Shown: positions 1-8,379, numbered from the stretch's first letter. The stretch: 64,000 bases of DNA from Pseudomonas sp. Leaf58 (GCF_003627215.1 NZ_CP032677.1:749501-813500); one strand, 5' to 3'. Notes: generated by a model not told the origin, from the letters alone. Numbers and translations are program-made.

Positions 1-512
1 CAGCGTCACGGGCACGGAAAAGCAGTCAGGAACAGTGAAGTTGATGTGGGATGCAAATAAAGTCTCATCCCGTTTTCCTCTAAATGATCGGTTACGGCAT
101 TAAGTTTGGTAGCTCGCAGTGGTTCCGAACCACGACGGCTTCATGCTTGTAACGATCATGGTCGCTCGTGCGCCAAACAGACCGTATCTCGCTGCTCTGC
201 AGCAAGGCGCCCCTGCACCAAAGCTGGCGCTTTTTTTGTGCTTGCCGTGCTGTGTCATGGCGGCTGTGTGTGGGCAGGCTTCGGCTTGGCCGGGTTACCA
301 AGTTTCCCGGTATTCCTACCCCATACACAGCTGCCACCCAATCCCGTAGGAAGGACCGTGGCAGCTTCAACTAAAACTTGGAGTGTCATGCATGCTTATC
401 TCAAGCCCATCCAGGATCCACGCATCCGTTCTCCACCGCCATTCATTGGCCGCCTTCAGCAAACAAACCCCCAGTCATGCCCCCTCCGCCGCCACCCCAA
501 CGGAGGTGCCCC
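1..512. other. Long gap with phage Ash-like leader texture, no confident gene
   Basis: No reading frame here is convincing. A near-perfect palindrome, GTGGTTCCGAACCAC, lies at 119-133. A weak hairpin followed by seven T residues (205-237) looks like a plus-strand terminator. Between them several overlapping frames are open at once and encode a phrase beginning MVARAPNRPY. From memory this texture resembles the leader regions around phage 'Ash' family frames of enterobacterial P4-like elements, which also have a GGTTC-type palindrome followed by an MVAR-type phrase. That resemblance is only an inference. The gap leads into the small gene at 513. Confidence 0.3.
205..237 (+). terminator. Terminator-like hairpin with T-tract
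   Basis: A short stem (GCGCC 207-211 with GGCGC 226-230, extended by a wobble and an A-T pair) is followed by seven T residues. The loop of 14 nt is long and the stem is weak. It may end a short transcript or act as an attenuator before the gene at 513. Confidence 0.4.
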
Positions 513-740
513 ATGACTGACCAAGAACGCCTATCCACCCTCCAAAGCTACGCCTGGACCCTCGAGCTACTAGGCGAAGCCCTGGTCCAGCACGACGAAA
601 TGCTGGAATGCGAACACAACCCGCGGCTGAGCTTTCGTAACACGGCCGGTATCCATCAGGCGATCCGCATCATCAGCCGTTTGGCCAGTGAGCAGTGTGG
701 GAAGGTGATGGCGCTAAACGGGCAGGGGCCGGCTGAGTAG
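513..740 (+). CDS. Small conserved hypothetical protein (75 aa)
   Basis: A 75-residue soluble protein starting MTDQERLSTLQSY. The ATG at 513 was chosen because GGAGGT at 502-507 is well placed before it; a longer frame starting at 378 has no ribosome site. The protein is acidic, probably helical, and has no signal peptide or membrane segment. The closing segment contains IHQAIRIISRLASEQ, which resembles short Pseudomonas proteins of unknown function. No enzyme motif is visible. It stands alone behind the Ash-like leader and may belong to the same small element. Function unknown. Confidence 0.65.
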   Translation: MTDQERLSTLQSYAWTLELLGEALVQHDEMLECEHNPRLSFRNTAGIHQAIRIISRLASEQCGKVMALNGQGPAE

Positions 741-823
741 GCGGTGTCTTTGAAAGGGCGGCGGGGCGGTGTCACGGCTTGTTGAGGGGCTGCTTTGGGA
801 TAAGCCTGTTAGGTCGCGTTAGT

Positions 824-868
824 GGGGCTGCTGCGCAGCCCATCGCAGGCAAGCCAGCTCCTACACGG
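824..868. repeat. REP-like palindromic element (single)
   Basis: A GGGGCTGCTGCGCAGCCC hairpin is followed by a diverged REP core (CGCAGGCAAGCCAGCTCCTAC). It is of the same family as the REP pairs elsewhere in the window and lies in the 741-1036 gap, which otherwise shows nothing coding. Confidence 0.6.
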
Positions 869-1036
869 ACCGCGTAGTTATTGCGGTATAGGCGCTGGCT
901 GTGGGATGCGCTAGCTGCGAGGCGATGCCTGCCACGGCCAGTGACACGCCGCGTCAGTGAATCGTCTCGATGAGTCATATTGATGCCTATCACTCCTCAG
1001 GCTAATACTAAGTATCTGTCTGGGGAGGCACAAACT

Positions 1037-1288
1037 ATGCAAACAAGATTTGTTATCGTTCCAGCCGTACCGATAGAAAAAGAATCCTTCCAATCTGGGG
1101 CTCGGTTTTATGCGGCTACCGTGTCAGGTGGCTTCGATATCTACGACAACCAAGAAAAATTACGGCTAAAGCCCAGCTACGCAACCAGGTCGCTCGCAGA
1201 GGCAGCACGCCTGAAGATGAATAGCGAGTGCCGTAATCCGGACGAACTGTTCCCCTTCTTGCGTGTGGAATGCGCCGCCGTGGAATAG
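1037..1288 (+). CDS. Small hypothetical protein (83 aa)
   Basis: An 83-residue protein beginning MQTRFVIVPAVPIEKE. The ATG at 1037 has GGGGAGG about 9 nt upstream; the longer frame from 980 lacks a ribosome site. The composition (YAATVSGGFDIYDNQEK, then a helical stretch, then NPDELFPFLRVE) suggests a small alpha/beta cytoplasmic protein. No signal peptide, membrane span or known motif was recognised. It stands alone, convergent with the beta-propeller gene. Function unknown. Confidence 0.6.
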   Translation: MQTRFVIVPAVPIEKESFQSGARFYAATVSGGFDIYDNQEKLRLKPSYATRSLAEAARLKMNSECRNPDELFPFLRVECAAVE

Positions 1289-1341
1289 TCATATCGGATG
1301 GCAGTGGTGGGCGGTGGCCCAATGTTTATGCTGTCAAAATA

Positions 1342-1377
1342 CATTCTCCGGGATAACACAGGTTGCCCCGGAGAATG
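1342..1377 (-). terminator. Hairpin terminator of the beta-propeller gene
   Basis: An 11-bp perfect stem (CATTCTCCGGG at 1342-1352 with CCCGGAGAATG at 1367-1377). On the minus strand it is followed by TATTTTG, a short U-tract suited to the gene ending at 1418. It may also stop the convergent small gene. Confidence 0.65.
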
Positions 1378-1417
1378 ACCGGCAGTCGCGCAGGCTGCAC
1401 CAGTTACTTATGCCAAC

Positions 1418-2740
1418 TCAACGTCCAAGCTGGCCTGGAGGTTGCCTTTTCCCGAGCGCAGCTGCACCCGTAGCCGGCGCCTGGGACTGGGTTGCACATT
1501 GCGGATCACCCCCGAAACAGGCTGTTCCTAACTCACCGCCGCGGTTTTCACAGGCAGGGGCGCAAATCGCATCTTGTTCGGCACTGGAGAAGCAATCCAG
1601 CGTTGCACACTGGTCCACAGTCGACCCGTCCCCGCAGAAACACCGCACCAAGTTAGGCCCACCGACAACCACCTCTTGGTAACTCAAGGTTTTTGCATCG
1701 GTAGAACCAAAAGTCAGGTACCACGGCTCGCGCAGTTGGCCGCCGCTCTTGGCCGGTGGGACCAGCATCAGATATTGTTTGGTTACCACATCGTAGCGAC
1801 GCACTTCACCGGTATTGGTAATGGGCACGAACAGTTTCTTGTCTGGCCCAAATAGCAGGGCTTGGGCAAACGCGCGGTCTTTGCCAAGTTCGGAGAGGTT
1901 GATCTTGTCGACGAACTTGCCGGCCTGGTCATAGATGCGGATCGAGTCTCGGTCATTGGCATCAGCCCTGAAACTGGTGACATACAACCGACCGTCCGGG
2001 CCGAAAACCAGGCCTTCTGGCCTGTTAAGCTGGCCGACGCCGCCTTTGTCGGATATGAAAGCACCCAGGAACTTGCCATCAGCGGCAAAGCGCATGATTT
2101 GCCCGCCCAGGCCATCACTTCTAAAGTTTTGCACGGCAACGTAAAGCACACCGTCAGGGCCGAACACTAGGCCCCTAGGGTGGAATTCACCGTGTGACGA
2201 CGCACTCCTGAAGGCGGCCAAGAATGCACCAGTCGCGTTGTAAGTCAGCAGTTTGCCAGGCGAGTTACCGTTACTGGAGGTACTGCTGCCGACGTAAAGA
2301 ACCTCTTCGGGGAAGGACTCACGGACGATGCCAAAAGGCGTGAAGGGCGCGTTGTTGTCCGTGGCAGGCACCCAGGCAGCGATAAAGGCGCCGGTATTGA
2401 GGTTGTAGCGCAACACTGCCCCAGGCCCTTTGTTGTCGACATTTTCGTTGGCGACTATCAGCTGTTGGCCGTCTACGAACATGCCGCGGGGCCCGGCCAG
2501 CCCGCCGCTTTTGGCGCGTACGAAGGCGTCCGGGTTATTGGAAGGGTCAAGGTCGCCATCCAGGAAAGCCCCCGAGCTGGCGTCGAAGCGTTTGATGGTT
2601 TTGTCGGCGGCATCACCGATATAGAGGATGTCGGCGTACACCTTGGGTAAGGCAAGTACCCCGCTAAGTGTCAACACCGAACAAAACAACAGTAATAAAG
2701 TACGGACCACGGAATATTTATTCACGCGAGGGGCATGCAT
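1418..2740 (-). CDS. Secreted NHL/SMP-30-like beta-propeller protein with Cys-rich tail
   Basis: A 440-aa exported protein. The ATG at 2740 follows AAAAGGAT; an upstream frame of 15 extra codons has no ribosome site. Residues 1-36 form a signal peptide ending KVYA. The mature part carries repeated blades with RGLVFGPDGVLYV and PEGLVFGPDGRLYV phrases, typical of six-bladed NHL/SMP-30-type propellers used as ligand-binding or lactonase-like folds. The last roughly 70 residues hold about ten cysteines (CFCGDG, CATLDCF, CAPAC), suggesting a disulfide-bonded periplasmic or extracellular domain. It is monocistronic. Substrate unknown; the strict calcium-lactonase residues of SMP-30 were not identified. 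Confidence 0.75.
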   Translation of the reverse strand: MHAPRVNKYSVVRTLLLLFCSVLTLSGVLALPKVYADILYIGDAADKTIKRFDASSGAFLDGDLDPSNNPDAFVRAKSGGLAGPRGMFVDGQQLIVANENVDNKGPGAVLRYNLNTGAFIAAWVPATDNNAPFTPFGIVRESFPEEVLYVGSSTSSNGNSPGKLLTYNATGAFLAAFRSASSHGEFHPRGLVFGPDGVLYVAVQNFRSDGLGGQIMRFAADGKFLGAFISDKGGVGQLNRPEGLVFGPDGRLYVTSFRADANDRDSIRIYDQAGKFVDKINLSELGKDRAFAQALLFGPDKKLFVPITNTGEVRRYDVVTKQYLMLVPPAKSGGQLREPWYLTFGSTDAKTLSYQEVVVGGPNLVRCFCGDGSTVDQCATLDCFSSAEQDAICAPACENRGGELGTACFGGDPQCATQSQAPATGAAALGKRQPPGQLGR

Positions 2741-3263
2741 ATTCGTATCCTTTTCTAGTAGGTGGCTACGGACGCGCAGGCGCATGCAGGCAACTCGCTG
2801 TTTACGTCATTAAATTCAGACGCTTATAGCGAATAGGCGGCAGTGCTCGTGGGCGTTTGGACAAGTAAAGTTGGGTAACTAAATATGTCAAAAGCCTCGG
2901 AGGCGCCGGCAGACCGGCGGTCGTCGGGCTTGGGGGGATTTGCGTACTGGCTGGTTAATTGCGGTTTCTACTTAAACGATCAACTAACACTCAGCGTTAA
3001 AATGGGTATTCCTATCATCAGGTGGATACCTCAATAGTTGCAGAGGAAAAAGCGCGGGTCGCTAGAAATATTAATCATCAAATTCAACTCCTTGTAGTGT
3101 CGCTACGGTGCCGGTGGGGCGCCAGTTCGTTATCAGATGACTGCTGCTCGCGAGGCAGCACGGGGCGGGCATCCACCTTTGGGTAGCCTTTTAGCCTCAG
3201 CAGGCGATACTTCTCTGTACTGCAGGCGTGTTCCTGGTGGCGCGCGCCGCTAGGAGGTGTCAG
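2741..3263. other. 523-bp gap between divergent genes, one doubtful 50-codon frame
   Basis: This gap holds the divergent upstream regions of the beta-propeller gene and mdh. It is more AT-rich than its surroundings. A 50-codon plus-strand frame (2885-3037) is open but lacks a good ribosome site. No REP element and no clear RNA gene was seen. Confidence 0.4.
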
Positions 3264-4193
3264 GTGAACAAACTATCAATCGTAGGTGCCGGCATCGTCG
3301 GCGAGGCGGCGGCGCAGGTCATCGCCCGGGAAGAGTTGTGCCGTGAGCTGGTGTTGATGGATGTACAAGGCGAACTGGCCCAGGGCAAGGCGCTGGATGT
3401 GTGGCAAGCCGCAGTGGAGTCGGGCTCCGATACCCGCGTTCACGGCGGCGGCAAGGCCGACATGCTGCAGGGTTCCGAGCTCGTGGTCATTACCGCAGGC
3501 GTGCCGCGCAAGCCCGGCCAGTCGCGCCAGGATGTACTCAGCACCAACCTGCCAATCATCGACGGCATCATGGCAGACATCAAACGCCATGCACCCACCG
3601 CGACGGTGTTGGTGGTCTCGAACCCGGTCGATGTGCTCACCTACCGCGCCTGGAGCCTCAGCGGGCAGGGACGCAACAAGGTGTTCGGCCAGGCGGGGGT
3701 GCTGGATACCGCGCGCATGAAGTGCTTCATTGCCGAGCAAACCGGGTTTTCTGCCCGCGATATCACGGCGCTGGTGCTGGGCGGGCATGGCGACAGCATG
3801 GTGCCGCTGATGCGCTACTGCCAGATCGGCTCGGTGCCGTTGTCGCACTTCTTGTCCAACGCGCAAATCGAGCAGATCGTGGAGCGCACGCGCAAGGGCG
3901 GCGGCGAGATTCTAGGCTTGAAGAAGCTGGGCAGCGCCTGCGATGCGCCAGGCGTGGCCATTGCGCAGATGGTGGATGCGATCGCCAATGGGCGAAATCG
4001 CATTCTGCCGGCGGTGGCGATTCTGCAAGGCGAGTACGGGCGCAAGGATATTGCCATGGGCGTGCCTTGCGTACTGGCAGAAGAGGGGCTGGCGCGGGTG
4101 ATCGAGTTGCCGCTGGATGCGCAGGAGCAGGCGATGTTCGACCAGTCTGCCGATCAGGTGGCGCGGGATATAGCTGAAATGAAAGCTTTGTAA
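3264..4193 (+). CDS. mdh: Malate dehydrogenase (lactate/malate dehydrogenase family)
   Basis: A 309-aa NAD-dependent malate dehydrogenase interconverting malate and oxaloacetate in the cytoplasm. The GTG start at 3264 follows AGGAGGTGT; an upstream ATG at 3228 lacks such a site. The Rossmann motif GAGIVG is at residues 8-13, and the acidic D33 that selects NAD follows the second strand. Substrate-binding arginines lie in GVPRKPGQSR, and the catalytic histidine is in GGHGDSMVPL. This is the LDH-like type-3 form. The gene stands alone and converges with an ABC transporter across a hairpin. Family assignment is secure; lactate dehydrogenase is the alternative, but the substrate-loop Arg pattern favours malate. 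Confidence 0.9.
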   Translation: MNKLSIVGAGIVGEAAAQVIAREELCRELVLMDVQGELAQGKALDVWQAAVESGSDTRVHGGGKADMLQGSELVVITAGVPRKPGQSRQDVLSTNLPIIDGIMADIKRHAPTATVLVVSNPVDVLTYRAWSLSGQGRNKVFGQAGVLDTARMKCFIAEQTGFSARDITALVLGGHGDSMVPLMRYCQIGSVPLSHFLSNAQIEQIVERTRKGGGEILGLKKLGSACDAPGVAIAQMVDAIANGRNRILPAVAILQGEYGRKDIAMGVPCVLAEEGLARVIELPLDAQEQAMFDQSADQVARDIAEMKAL

Positions 4194-4205
4194 GTGTGGG
4201 CCACC

Positions 4206-4231
4206 TGGGGCCGACGGCAGCGCCGGCCCCA
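4206..4231. terminator. Shared hairpin between mdh and the ABC permease gene
   Basis: TGGGGCCG (4206-4213) pairs with CGGCCCCA (4224-4231) between two convergent genes. There is no T-tract on either side, so it may be a weak or Rho-assisted bidirectional terminator. Confidence 0.45.
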
Positions 4232-4259
4232 GTATCCTGGTCATCATTGCGCGTAGCCG

Positions 4260-5081
4260 CTAGCGCTGATAAGCCTTGCCAAAATGCCGTTCCAGCCGCG
4301 CCTGCACCAGCTCCAGCAAAATCGACAATACCCAGTAAATCACCGCCGCCGTGGTCAGCATCTCCAGGTACCGATAGCTCGATCGCCCGTACGACTGCGC
4401 CAGAAACATCACTTCCCACACCCCCATCACCGATATCAGCGATGAATCTTTCAGCATCGAGATGAACTGGTTGGCTGTGGGCGGAATGATCACCCGCATG
4501 GCCTGGGGCAGGATGATGTGCCAGAAGATCTGCGGCGTGCGCATGCCCAGCGCCAGTGCCGCTTCACGCTGCCCGCGTGCGACGCCGAGGATGCCGGCGC
4601 GGAAGATTTCGCTCAGGTAGGCACCGTAGTTAAGCGACAGGGCGATGATGCCGGCGCTGATGGCGCCCGGTACCAGGCCCAGCTGCGGTAGCCCCAGGTA
4701 AATCAGCAGAATCTGGATCAGCAGCGGTGTACCACGGAAGAACGAGGTGTAAAAACTGGCGACGCCCACCAGCACCGCGCTGTTCGACAAGCGCGCCAAC
4801 GCGGCGGCAAAGCCGAACAGCACCGACACCACCATCGAGCACAGGCACAGGAACAGGGTGAGCGCGGCACCTTGCAGGAAGCCGTTAGGCCCCAGCTTGA
4901 AGCCGGCGAGGTTGGGGAACTTCTCCAGGATGATGGAAAACTTCAGGTCGAAGCTGAGGAAAAACGCAACGAACAGGCCAAACAGCGCCAGCCAGGTCAG
5001 CAGCAACCGGGTACGAAAGCCGAACAAGCCGGCGCCCGCGGTTTTGGCCGCGGGCTTGGGGGACGGGGGGAAGGTGCTCAT
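4260..5081 (-). CDS. Polar amino-acid ABC transporter permease (HisMQ type)
   Basis: A 273-aa inner-membrane permease. The ATG at 5081 overlaps the stop of the binding-protein gene (ATGA), indicating translational coupling; a longer frame from 5105 would read into that gene. An N-terminal hydrophilic stretch and a first membrane helix near residues 25-45 are followed by four to five more helices. The EAA loop that contacts the ATPase is visible as REAALALGM followed by FWHIILPQAMRV. It belongs to the HisM/GlnP family for glutamate-, glutamine- or basic-type amino acids. No ATPase gene lies next to it, so it must share one from elsewhere. Confidence 0.87.
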   Translation of the reverse strand: MSTFPPSPKPAAKTAGAGLFGFRTRLLLTWLALFGLFVAFFLSFDLKFSIILEKFPNLAGFKLGPNGFLQGAALTLFLCLCSMVVSVLFGFAAALARLSNSAVLVGVASFYTSFFRGTPLLIQILLIYLGLPQLGLVPGAISAGIIALSLNYGAYLSEIFRAGILGVARGQREAALALGMRTPQIFWHIILPQAMRVIIPPTANQFISMLKDSSLISVMGVWEVMFLAQSYGRSSYRYLEMLTTAAVIYWVLSILLELVQARLERHFGKAYQR

Positions 5082-5899
5082 TTGCTGATATCGGCGCCAA
5101 TCCATTTTTGCGACAGCTTGGCCAGGGTGCCGTCAGCCTTCAATTCGGCAAACACCTGGCGCACCTTGGCATCCCACTCGGGGTCGCCTTTTTCGATGGC
5201 CACTGCGTTCGGCTCTTCATACAGCGGGGCGCCGGCCAGCTTAAAGCGCTTGTCCTGGGCCAGGCGCGGCTGTGCGGTCACCAGGTTGGTGATGATCGCG
5301 TCCAGGCGCACGCCGGTGCCCAGGCCCAAGTCCTGGAAGGCGACGTTTTCGGTGTCGTAAGGGGCAACCTGAACGAACTCGAACGGGTATTCGATCTTCT
5401 GCTCTTCCTTGCCTTCAATCACCAGGTTCTTGTTCAGGTAGCTTTCGTAGCTCGATGCGCTGATCGAGCCCACCTTGCGGCCTTCCAGGTCTTTTGCGCC
5501 ATGGATGCGGTCATCCTTGGCGTTGACCACCAGCACCGCAGGCGATGCGTAGTACTCCACCGGGAAGTCGAACACTTCGGCGCGAGCCTTGCTCGGGGTC
5601 ATCGAGCAAATGCAGATGTCGTAACGGCCGCTCCAGCGGCCTGCGGCGATCACGTCCCACGACGGGGTTTCCAGGCGCAGCTTGACGCCCAGCCGCTCTG
5701 CCACGGCCTTGGCGACATCGACGTCGTAACCGTCCAGTTGGTTCTGGTCGTTGAGGAAGGAAAACGGCGGGTAGCTTTCCATCAACACGTTGACCAGTTC
5801 CTTGCGCGATTCAACCCGCTCCAGCGTGGCGCCAGCAAAGGCTTGGGAAGCAGTTGCGAGCAGCACGAGGCCCGCACCGAGCACACTAGAAAATCGCAT
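5078..5899 (-). CDS. Amino-acid ABC transporter periplasmic binding protein
   Basis: A 273-aa family-3 solute-binding protein exported by a signal peptide (residues 1-22, ending ASQAFA). The ATG at 5899 was chosen because AGG lies 7 nt upstream; two earlier in-frame ATGs have poor spacing. The core shows ESYPPFSF, DGYDVDVAKAVAERLG and WDVIAAGRWSGRYD, the ligand-contact blocks of the family, plus VGSISASSYESYL. It is followed, with a 4-nt overlap, by its permease. Substrate cannot be read from sequence; the linked sulfur/aspartate-family cluster upstream would fit a homoserine-, methionine- or aspartate-like ligand, but that is inference. Confidence 0.87.
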   Translation of the reverse strand: MRFSSVLGAGLVLLATASQAFAGATLERVESRKELVNVLMESYPPFSFLNDQNQLDGYDVDVAKAVAERLGVKLRLETPSWDVIAAGRWSGRYDICICSMTPSKARAEVFDFPVEYYASPAVLVVNAKDDRIHGAKDLEGRKVGSISASSYESYLNKNLVIEGKEEQKIEYPFEFVQVAPYDTENVAFQDLGLGTGVRLDAIITNLVTAQPRLAQDKRFKLAGAPLYEEPNAVAIEKGDPEWDAKVRQVFAELKADGTLAKLSQKWIGADISK

Positions 5900-5966
5900 A
5901 TACATACCTGAAAATTTGGCCAATTGTTAGAAACCGTATTTAATAGTTATAAGTGTCGCCAACATA

Positions 5967-5981
5967 ATGAATTTTATTCAT
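5967..5981. promoter_or_regulatory. Palindromic LysR-type operator candidate
   Basis: ATGAATTTTATTCAT is a perfect 6+3+6 palindrome that also fits the T-N11-A LysR box. It sits between the divergent binding-protein gene (start 5899) and the homocysteine methyltransferase gene (start 6003). A GcvA-like LysR gene lies at 9973. No binding is proven. Confidence 0.4.
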
Positions 5982-6002
5982 AAGTACCTTCAGAGTAGTT
6001 AT

Positions 6003-6902
6003 ATGAAACAGCGAGCGATGGTAATTCTCGACGGTGGCATGGGCCGTGAGCTGCAACGCAGTGGGGCGCCGTTTCGTCAGCCCGAGTGGTCGGCGCTGGC
6101 GCTGAGCGAGGCGCCGGAGGCGGTGGTGGGCGTGCACGCGGCGTACATCGCTGCCGGTGCCCAGGTTATTACCAGCAACAGCTATGCGGTGGTGCCTTTC
6201 CACATTGGCGAGGAGCGCTTTGCCCAGGAAGGGCGACAACTGGCCAATATCGCCGGCCAGCTGGCGCGTCACGCGGCAGATACCGCTGCGCAGCCGGTCA
6301 AGGTCGCGGGCTCGCTGCCGCCGTTGTTCGGCTCCTACCGCCCAGACCTGTTCCAGCCTGAGCGCGTAGCCGAGGTGCTGTTGCCGCTGCTGCAGGGCCT
6401 GGCGCCCCATGTCGACTTGTGGCTGGCAGAAACCCAAAGCGCGGTTGCCGAGGTGCGTGCCATCCACGCCCATTTGCCGGCAGATGGCAAACCGTTCTGG
6501 GTGTCGTTCACCTTGCAGGACGAAGAGGTCGACGAAGTGCCGCGCCTGCGTTCTGGCGAGCCGGTAGCCGAGGCCATTGAAGCCGCGGTTGGCTTGGGTG
6601 TGGCAGCGGTGCTGTTCAACTGCAGCCAGCCCGAGGTCATTGGCGCGGCGGTGGATGTGGCGCAGGCCGTGATTGCCCAGCACAACGCCGACATCGCCAT
6701 TGGTGTCTATGCCAATGCCTTCCCGCCGCAGCCGAAGGAAGCCACCGCCAACGATGGCCTGGATGAGCTGCGCGCCGACCTCGACCCGCCGGGCTACCTG
6801 GCATGGGCCAAAGACTGGCGCCAGCGCGGCGCCAGCATGGTTGGCGGCTGCTGTGGCATCGGCCCAGAGCACATCGCCGAGCTGAAACGTAATTTGGCCT
6901 GA
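6003..6902 (+). CDS. Homocysteine S-methyltransferase family protein
   Basis: A 299-aa zinc-dependent methyltransferase that would methylate homocysteine (or a related thiol) to methionine using S-methylmethionine, SAM or a betaine. The N-terminus shows VILDGGMGRELQRSG. Zinc ligands are C207 (FNCSQPE) and C283/C284 (GGCCGIGP), all intact. The length fits MmuM-type stand-alone enzymes and is too short for cobalamin-dependent MetH. Start 6003 was preferred to 5967 because 5967 lies within a palindrome that looks regulatory; the ribosome site is weak in both cases. It precedes a cystathionine gamma-synthase family gene and an amino-acid permease, an arrangement reminiscent of mmuP-mmuM. Confidence 0.82.
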   Translation: MKQRAMVILDGGMGRELQRSGAPFRQPEWSALALSEAPEAVVGVHAAYIAAGAQVITSNSYAVVPFHIGEERFAQEGRQLANIAGQLARHAADTAAQPVKVAGSLPPLFGSYRPDLFQPERVAEVLLPLLQGLAPHVDLWLAETQSAVAEVRAIHAHLPADGKPFWVSFTLQDEEVDEVPRLRSGEPVAEAIEAAVGLGVAAVLFNCSQPEVIGAAVDVAQAVIAQHNADIAIGVYANAFPPQPKEATANDGLDELRADLDPPGYLAWAKDWRQRGASMVGGCCGIGPEHIAELKRNLA

Positions 6903-7071
6903 CGCCACCCGGGGGCTGGGCGGCTTACGCAAGCGGCTGGCCCCCAGCCATTAAAAAAAACGCCACTCAGACCCGTATTCCATCGTTTTTCAGTCCCCCG
7001 CCATGCCCCTATAGTCCGCTGAAAGCCGATGCTCAATCGGCGTACACAACTCAGCCGTGCGGGAACCGGAT

Positions 7072-8343
7072 ATGAACAACAACGAAAAAAACGAGGGTAT
7101 TGCAGCGGCCGGTGTCGGTACGCGAGTGGTGTGGAGCGGGGAGCAGGTGCAGCACCCGTACAACGCTACGCAAACCCCGATCGTGGTCAGCGCCGCCTAC
7201 GGCTACAACGACATCGACACCTGGTACGACGTGGCCCTGGGCAAACAGCCGGGCTTCATCTACAGCCGCATGAGCAACCCCACCGTCGCCACGCTGGAAG
7301 CCAAACTGTCCGAGCTGGAGCAAGCCGAATCGTCAGTCGCGTTCAGCAGCGGCATGGCCGCCATCAGCGCGGTGCTGCATACCTTCCTGTCCAGCGGCAA
7401 GCGCGTGGTGTCGACCCGCGACAGCTATGGCGGCACCAACAAGATTTTTGAAGAATTCCTGCCACGCATGGGCGTGCAAGTGTGCCTGTGCGACACCCTC
7501 GACACCGAGGCTCTGGAGCGCGAGATCGCCGCCGGTTGTGACCTGCTGTACCTCGAAACCCCCACCAACCCCACGCTGAAGGTGCTGGACATTCGCCGTC
7601 TGAGCGCTGCGGCGCACAAGGTGGGGGCGCTGGTGGTGGCCGACAATACTTTCGCCACGCCGCTGAACCAGAACCCACTGGCCCTGGGCGTGGATGTGGT
7701 GGTGCACAGCGCCACCAAGTTCCTGTCCGGGCACGGTGACGTGCTGGGTGGGGTGGCTTGCGGTGCAGAGGCGTTGATGGCCCAGGTACGCCATTACCGG
7801 GAAATCAACGGCGCGGCGCTGGACCCATTCTCCGCCTTCCTGATCATTCGCGGCATCAAGACCTTGGCCGTGCGCCTGCGCCAGCAACAAGCCAGTGCCA
7901 TGGCGTTGGCCGAGTACTTGGTGACCGAGCCGCTGGTTGAAGCGGTGAACTACCCCGGTTTGCCACAGCATGCGGGCCATGCCATCGCCAAGGCGCAAAT
8001 GCGCGGTTTCGGCGCCATTGTCAGCTTCGTGCTCAAGGGCGGCATGCCCACCGTGGCGCGCCTGCTGCCGCGCCTGAAGTACGCCCATCGGGCCGGCAAC
8101 CTGGGCGCGGTAGAGACCATCTATGGCCCGGCGCGTACCACCAGCCATGTGGAGAACACCCTCGAAGAACGCCTGGCCCTGGGTATTTCCGAAGGGCTGG
8201 TGCGTATTTCGGTGGGCATCGAAGACACCGAGGACCTGCTGGCAGACCTGGCACAGGCCTGTGCATCGGTGCGCCAGGAGTTGGCCGCAGCAAAGGAATT
8301 GCACGGTGACGCGTACGCGGGCCTGGGCGAAGTACAGGCCTGA
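7072..8343 (+). CDS. Cystathionine gamma-synthase family PLP enzyme
   Basis: A 423-aa Cys/Met-metabolism PLP enzyme. The lysine that binds PLP is K216 in HSATKFLSGHGD. Other family marks are YSRMSNPT, FSSGMAAI, YGGTN and ETPTNP. Members catalyse gamma-replacement (O-acyl-homoserine to cystathionine or homocysteine) or gamma/beta-elimination (methionine gamma-lyase, cystathionine lyase); sequence reading does not separate these. Its C-terminal part carries a long ETIYGPARTTSHVEN segment seen in methionine-lyase-like and CGS-like members. The ATG at 7072 follows GGGAACCGG. It lies between the homocysteine methyltransferase and an amino-acid permease, so a role in methionine or homocysteine turnover is likely. 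Confidence 0.85.
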   Translation: MNNNEKNEGIAAAGVGTRVVWSGEQVQHPYNATQTPIVVSAAYGYNDIDTWYDVALGKQPGFIYSRMSNPTVATLEAKLSELEQAESSVAFSSGMAAISAVLHTFLSSGKRVVSTRDSYGGTNKIFEEFLPRMGVQVCLCDTLDTEALEREIAAGCDLLYLETPTNPTLKVLDIRRLSAAAHKVGALVVADNTFATPLNQNPLALGVDVVVHSATKFLSGHGDVLGGVACGAEALMAQVRHYREINGAALDPFSAFLIIRGIKTLAVRLRQQQASAMALAEYLVTEPLVEAVNYPGLPQHAGHAIAKAQMRGFGAIVSFVLKGGMPTVARLLPRLKYAHRAGNLGAVETIYGPARTTSHVENTLEERLALGISEGLVRISVGIEDTEDLLADLAQACASVRQELAAAKELHGDAYAGLGEVQA

Positions 8344-8355
8344 AGTAGGCGCGTA

Positions 8356-8379
8356 GCACCCACCTCTTGCGGTGGGTGC
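8356..8379 (+). terminator. Hairpin after the gamma-synthase gene
   Basis: GCACCCACC (8356-8364) pairs with GGTGGGTGC (8371-8379) around a 6-nt loop, 13 nt after the stop. No T-tract follows, so it may stabilise the 3' end or attenuate rather than fully terminate. Confidence 0.45.

Noticed and set aside
6930..6965. GGCTGG/CCAGCC hairpin followed by an A-tract near 6950
   Set aside because: Looks like a terminator at first, but the tract is A on the plus strand and precedes the hairpin on the minus strand, so it would not terminate in either direction by the standard mechanism.
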